Of a stretch of DNA of 8,165 nt, positions 6,561 to 8,165 are shown piece by piece. Made by a program: the position numbers and the translations under genes. The stretch covers positions 58,962 to 67,126 of the forward strand of contig DYCH01000049.1 of NCBI GenBank assembly GCA_019418235.1. The letters are read 5' to 3'. The notes under the pieces were generated by a model. That model ran no database searches. It was not told the DNA's origin and saw only the letters and a program-made list of their open reading frames with translations. This DNA comes from Sutterella sp. GTDB taxonomy: Bacteria > Pseudomonadota > Gammaproteobacteria > Burkholderiales > Burkholderiaceae_F. Each line of letters starts with the position of its first letter. The stretch's first letter is position 1.

Positions 6561-6589
6561 TTTTTCGGGGGGGGGGGGTAATGTATAAT
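6561..6589 (+). promoter_or_regulatory. Candidate phase-variable promoter of the sensor gene
   Basis: A perfect -10 box TATAAT (6584-6589) stands 17 bases behind TTTTTC (6561-6566), a poor -35 box. The spacer is made of 12 G followed by TAATG. Homopolymer G spacers between -35 and -10 boxes are the known switch in Neisseria porA and fetA promoters, where gain or loss of G changes spacing and expression. Transcription would begin near 6596, about 120 bases before the sensor start. Confidence 0.55.
6567..6578 (+). repeat. Homopolymer tract of 12 G
   Basis: Twelve uninterrupted G in an otherwise AT-rich intergenic region, by far the longest homopolymer of the window. Tracts this long are prone to slipped-strand mispairing during replication. 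Its length should be treated as uncertain, since homopolymers are also a common source of sequencing error. Confidence 0.95.
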
Positions 6590-6601
6590 GACCAAATGAT
6601 G

Positions 6602-6632
6602 TGGCTTCATAAATTTTGTTAAAAATAAGCCA
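6602..6632 (+). other. Hairpin in the 5' untranslated region of the sensor gene
   Basis: TGGCTT (6602-6607) and AAGCCA (6627-6632) are complementary, and inner ATTTT/AAAAT (6613-6617, 6622-6626) can pair as well. It begins a few bases after the predicted transcription start. No U-run follows, so it is not a terminator; it may simply protect the 5' end. Confidence 0.35.
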
Positions 6633-6678
6633 AAAGTTCTCAATATTAAATTGTTTTGATGCCTTACTAGTTGTTTTT

Positions 6679-6695
6679 ATCCTAGTTGATAGGAT
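6679..6695 (+). other. Short hairpin just upstream of the sensor ribosome site
   Basis: ATCCTA (6679-6684) and TAGGAT (6690-6695) form a six-pair stem with a five-base loop, ending eight bases before the AAGGA ribosome site (6703-6707). CTAGTTG occurs twice here (6667-6673, 6682-6688). It could be an operator-like dyad or affect translation; nothing decides between these. Confidence 0.3.
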
Positions 6696-6716
6696 CACTT
6701 ATAAGGAAAATGTAAC

Positions 6717-8141
6717 ATGCAAGCAGGCCGTAGCATCAATAAAACATTGCCAAAAATGATGCGCCTTTCGGCGTTGTTGTTGCTTGTTTTGATTCTGCCA
6801 GTCAATATCTGGTTTCAGTTTTACACCAATCACGAAAGTCAACTTAAAGAATCTCACCTTCTGTTTGCACAATTAGAGCGATTGATCTCCGACAATCAAG
6901 AGCGCTTGTACGAGGAAGAACGCAATTACACAGAGCGAGCCATTCAAGCGGCTGAAGTGGTGGCGTTTATTGTCGATAGCCATCCCAGTATTATCAAAGA
7001 TCAGAAGCAAGTTCAAATTCTGGCTCAAAAGTACGGTATTGATGAAATTCACTTCTTTTCACCTCAAGGAAAAATTTTTGCTGGAACGCACCCTAAGTAT
7101 TATGGGTATACCTTCGAGTCGGGAGAGCAGATTGGTTTCTTTGCGCCCATGCTCAAGGATCGTTCGCTAAAGCTTTGCCAGAGTGTTACGCCTAATACGG
7201 CTGAAGGTATTCCTATGCAGTACTCAGCCGTTTGGTCGCAAGACGGTAGTGTCATTGTTCAAATCGGCTTGAAACCGGAGCGATTGTTAAAGGTCAGAGA
7301 AAGACAAGCCCTTGATAATTTGATTTTCACGGTTCCGTTGGGTGCGCAAGGCAGTTTGATGATCATTGACCGAGACAGTCAAAAGGTCGTGGCCTCCACC
7401 ATTAAGCGAATTGTCGGAACGGACTTATCCAAGGTCTATGCAGAATACGGTGAACCGGAATGGGCAGAGTCATTTCACTACGATTATATGGGACAAAGCT
7501 ACTGCGTCTATATGCATGATTACGGGAAGTACCGTTTAGTCAGTTTCTACTCTTCGCACTTCTTGACGAAGAAGGTCTTGCTCTCAACCCTGTTGGTGCT
7601 CTTTTACATTGGAACCGTAGCGCTCGTGATTATGGGCATTGTTTCTTGGTATGTGAAACGCAAGCTTGCGGATAATTTGACAAAGATTGCCTCGGATCTC
7701 CGACACATTGAGGAAGGGAAGCTCGAAGCCATTTCTTTGGATACTGGGATTTTAGAATTCCAAGAAGTGACCTTCTACGCTAATAAGTTGATTCAAAGTG
7801 TGCGCTTGAACCTCAAAAAGATTGCCAGCATTATTGAAAAGGGCAAGATGCCAGTGGGCTTCTTTGTGGATAACCACTTCTATAAACGCTATTTGGTCAA
7901 TGACCGATTGCTCTCCATTTTGGGTATTGATGGTTCCAAGGACACGGAAGCCTTAAGAAACGTCATTAAAGAGCGATTGCAAGAAGCTGAAGATGGTTTG
8001 GTTGACCGCAAAGAAAATGTCTATTTCTACAATAAAAATGGCACGAGAGTGTATTTACGTATTGAGAAAGAGTCTGACGAACAAGGTGATGTTTACTATG
8101 TGTCCGATGTCTGGAATAGGGTGGCAGAACTGGAATTTTGA
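6717..8141 (+). CDS. Membrane sensor with Cache-like, HAMP-like and PAS-like domains, no output domain
   Basis: A 474-residue inner-membrane protein. The ATG at 6717 has AAGGA (6703-6707) nine bases upstream. Membrane segments: about 16-36 and 286-312. The periplasmic part (37-285) opens with a charged helix (40-80). It contains GSLMIIDRDSQKVVAST with VGTDLSKVY (212-241), the pattern of a Cache ligand-binding module, probably double Cache. After the second membrane helix comes a HAMP-like linker (313-365, LRHIEEGKLEAIS) and a PAS-like domain (about 372-468) ending YYVSDVWNRVAELEF. In related receptors a GGDEF cyclase or kinase usually follows right after such a segment. Here the frame stops, and the next 24 bases in the other frames do not continue one. 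It may be a stand-alone sensor acting on a neighbour, or a truncated gene. It is divergent from the amidohydrolase-pyrE operon and has a putative G12 phase-variable promoter. The ligand is unknown. Confidence 0.8.
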   Translation: MQAGRSINKTLPKMMRLSALLLLVLILPVNIWFQFYTNHESQLKESHLLFAQLERLISDNQERLYEEERNYTERAIQAAEVVAFIVDSHPSIIKDQKQVQILAQKYGIDEIHFFSPQGKIFAGTHPKYYGYTFESGEQIGFFAPMLKDRSLKLCQSVTPNTAEGIPMQYSAVWSQDGSVIVQIGLKPERLLKVRERQALDNLIFTVPLGAQGSLMIIDRDSQKVVASTIKRIVGTDLSKVYAEYGEPEWAESFHYDYMGQSYCVYMHDYGKYRLVSFYSSHFLTKKVLLSTLLVLFYIGTVALVIMGIVSWYVKRKLADNLTKIASDLRHIEEGKLEAISLDTGILEFQEVTFYANKLIQSVRLNLKKIASIIEKGKMPVGFFVDNHFYKRYLVNDRLLSILGIDGSKDTEALRNVIKERLQEAEDGLVDRKENVYFYNKNGTRVYLRIEKESDEQGDVYYVSDVWNRVAELEF

Positions 8142-8165
8142 ATCTCTGTTGAAACCCCGCTAAAT

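Larger units (their letters stand above)
6389..6716. other. Gene-free divergent regulatory region
   Basis: No convincing gene lies in these 328 bases. They hold the start of the minus-strand leader and its promoter (6479-6507), three TTGTGA/TCACAA motifs (6413-6418, 6446-6451, 6466-6471), the G12 tract and TATAAT of a plus-strand promoter (6561-6589), and two hairpins in the 5' region of the sensor gene. The stretch is strongly AT-rich apart from the G-run. Confidence 0.7.

Noticed and set aside
6480..6698. 72-codon minus-strand open frame across the G12 tract
   Set aside because: It encodes a proline run from the homopolymer, has no ribosome site or recognisable domain, and covers both promoter candidates; any slippage of the G-run would break it.

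Overview
The window reads as a chromosomal segment of a Gram-negative, host-associated proteobacterium. The gene set fits best: LysR-type regulators, a DcuC-family anaerobic carboxylate carrier, an AbgA-type peptidase and a Cache-type membrane sensor. My best guess is a gut betaproteobacterium of the Sutterellaceae type. This is an inference from gene content and moderate GC, since no marker gene is present.

Left part (1-4441): a minus-strand operon carries a DcuC-family transporter (1191-2465) followed 17 bases later by an AbgA-like M20 metallopeptidase/amidohydrolase (1173 to the left edge, C-terminus cut off). Across a short divergent promoter region lie two plus-strand LysR-type regulators (2584-3534 and 3521-4441). 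Their ends overlap by 14 bases and they look like an old tandem duplication. The simplest reading is uptake plus hydrolysis of an N-acyl amino acid-like or folate-breakdown-like compound, under control of one or both regulators. A strong hairpin with a T-tract on the minus side (4461-4510) separates this locus from the next.

Middle part (4533-6507): a minus-strand operon with a cytosine-deaminase-like amidohydrolase (5219-6229) and pyrE, orotate phosphoribosyltransferase of the Bacillus type (4533-5204). Between a good promoter candidate (6479-6507) and the first gene sits a long leader. It has a 33-codon open reading frame (6287-6388) whose stop codon falls in the loop of an intrinsic terminator (6268-6304). 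This is the architecture of pyrimidine-type, translation-coupled transcription attenuation (compare E. coli pyrBI/pyrE), apparently applied to a pyrimidine salvage/synthesis pair.

Right part (6508-8165): an intergenic stretch with a run of 12 G lies exactly in the spacer in front of a perfect TATAAT (6584-6589). This is the layout of phase-variable promoters. It points to a plus-strand membrane sensor gene (6717-8141). The sensor has two membrane segments, a periplasmic Cache-like domain, a HAMP-like linker and a PAS-like domain, but ends without any kinase, GGDEF or EAL output domain.

The two most interesting signals are non-coding: the leader-peptide attenuator before the amidohydrolase-pyrE operon, and the G12 promoter spacer before the truncated-looking sensor. 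No mobile element, CRISPR array, tRNA or rRNA was seen.
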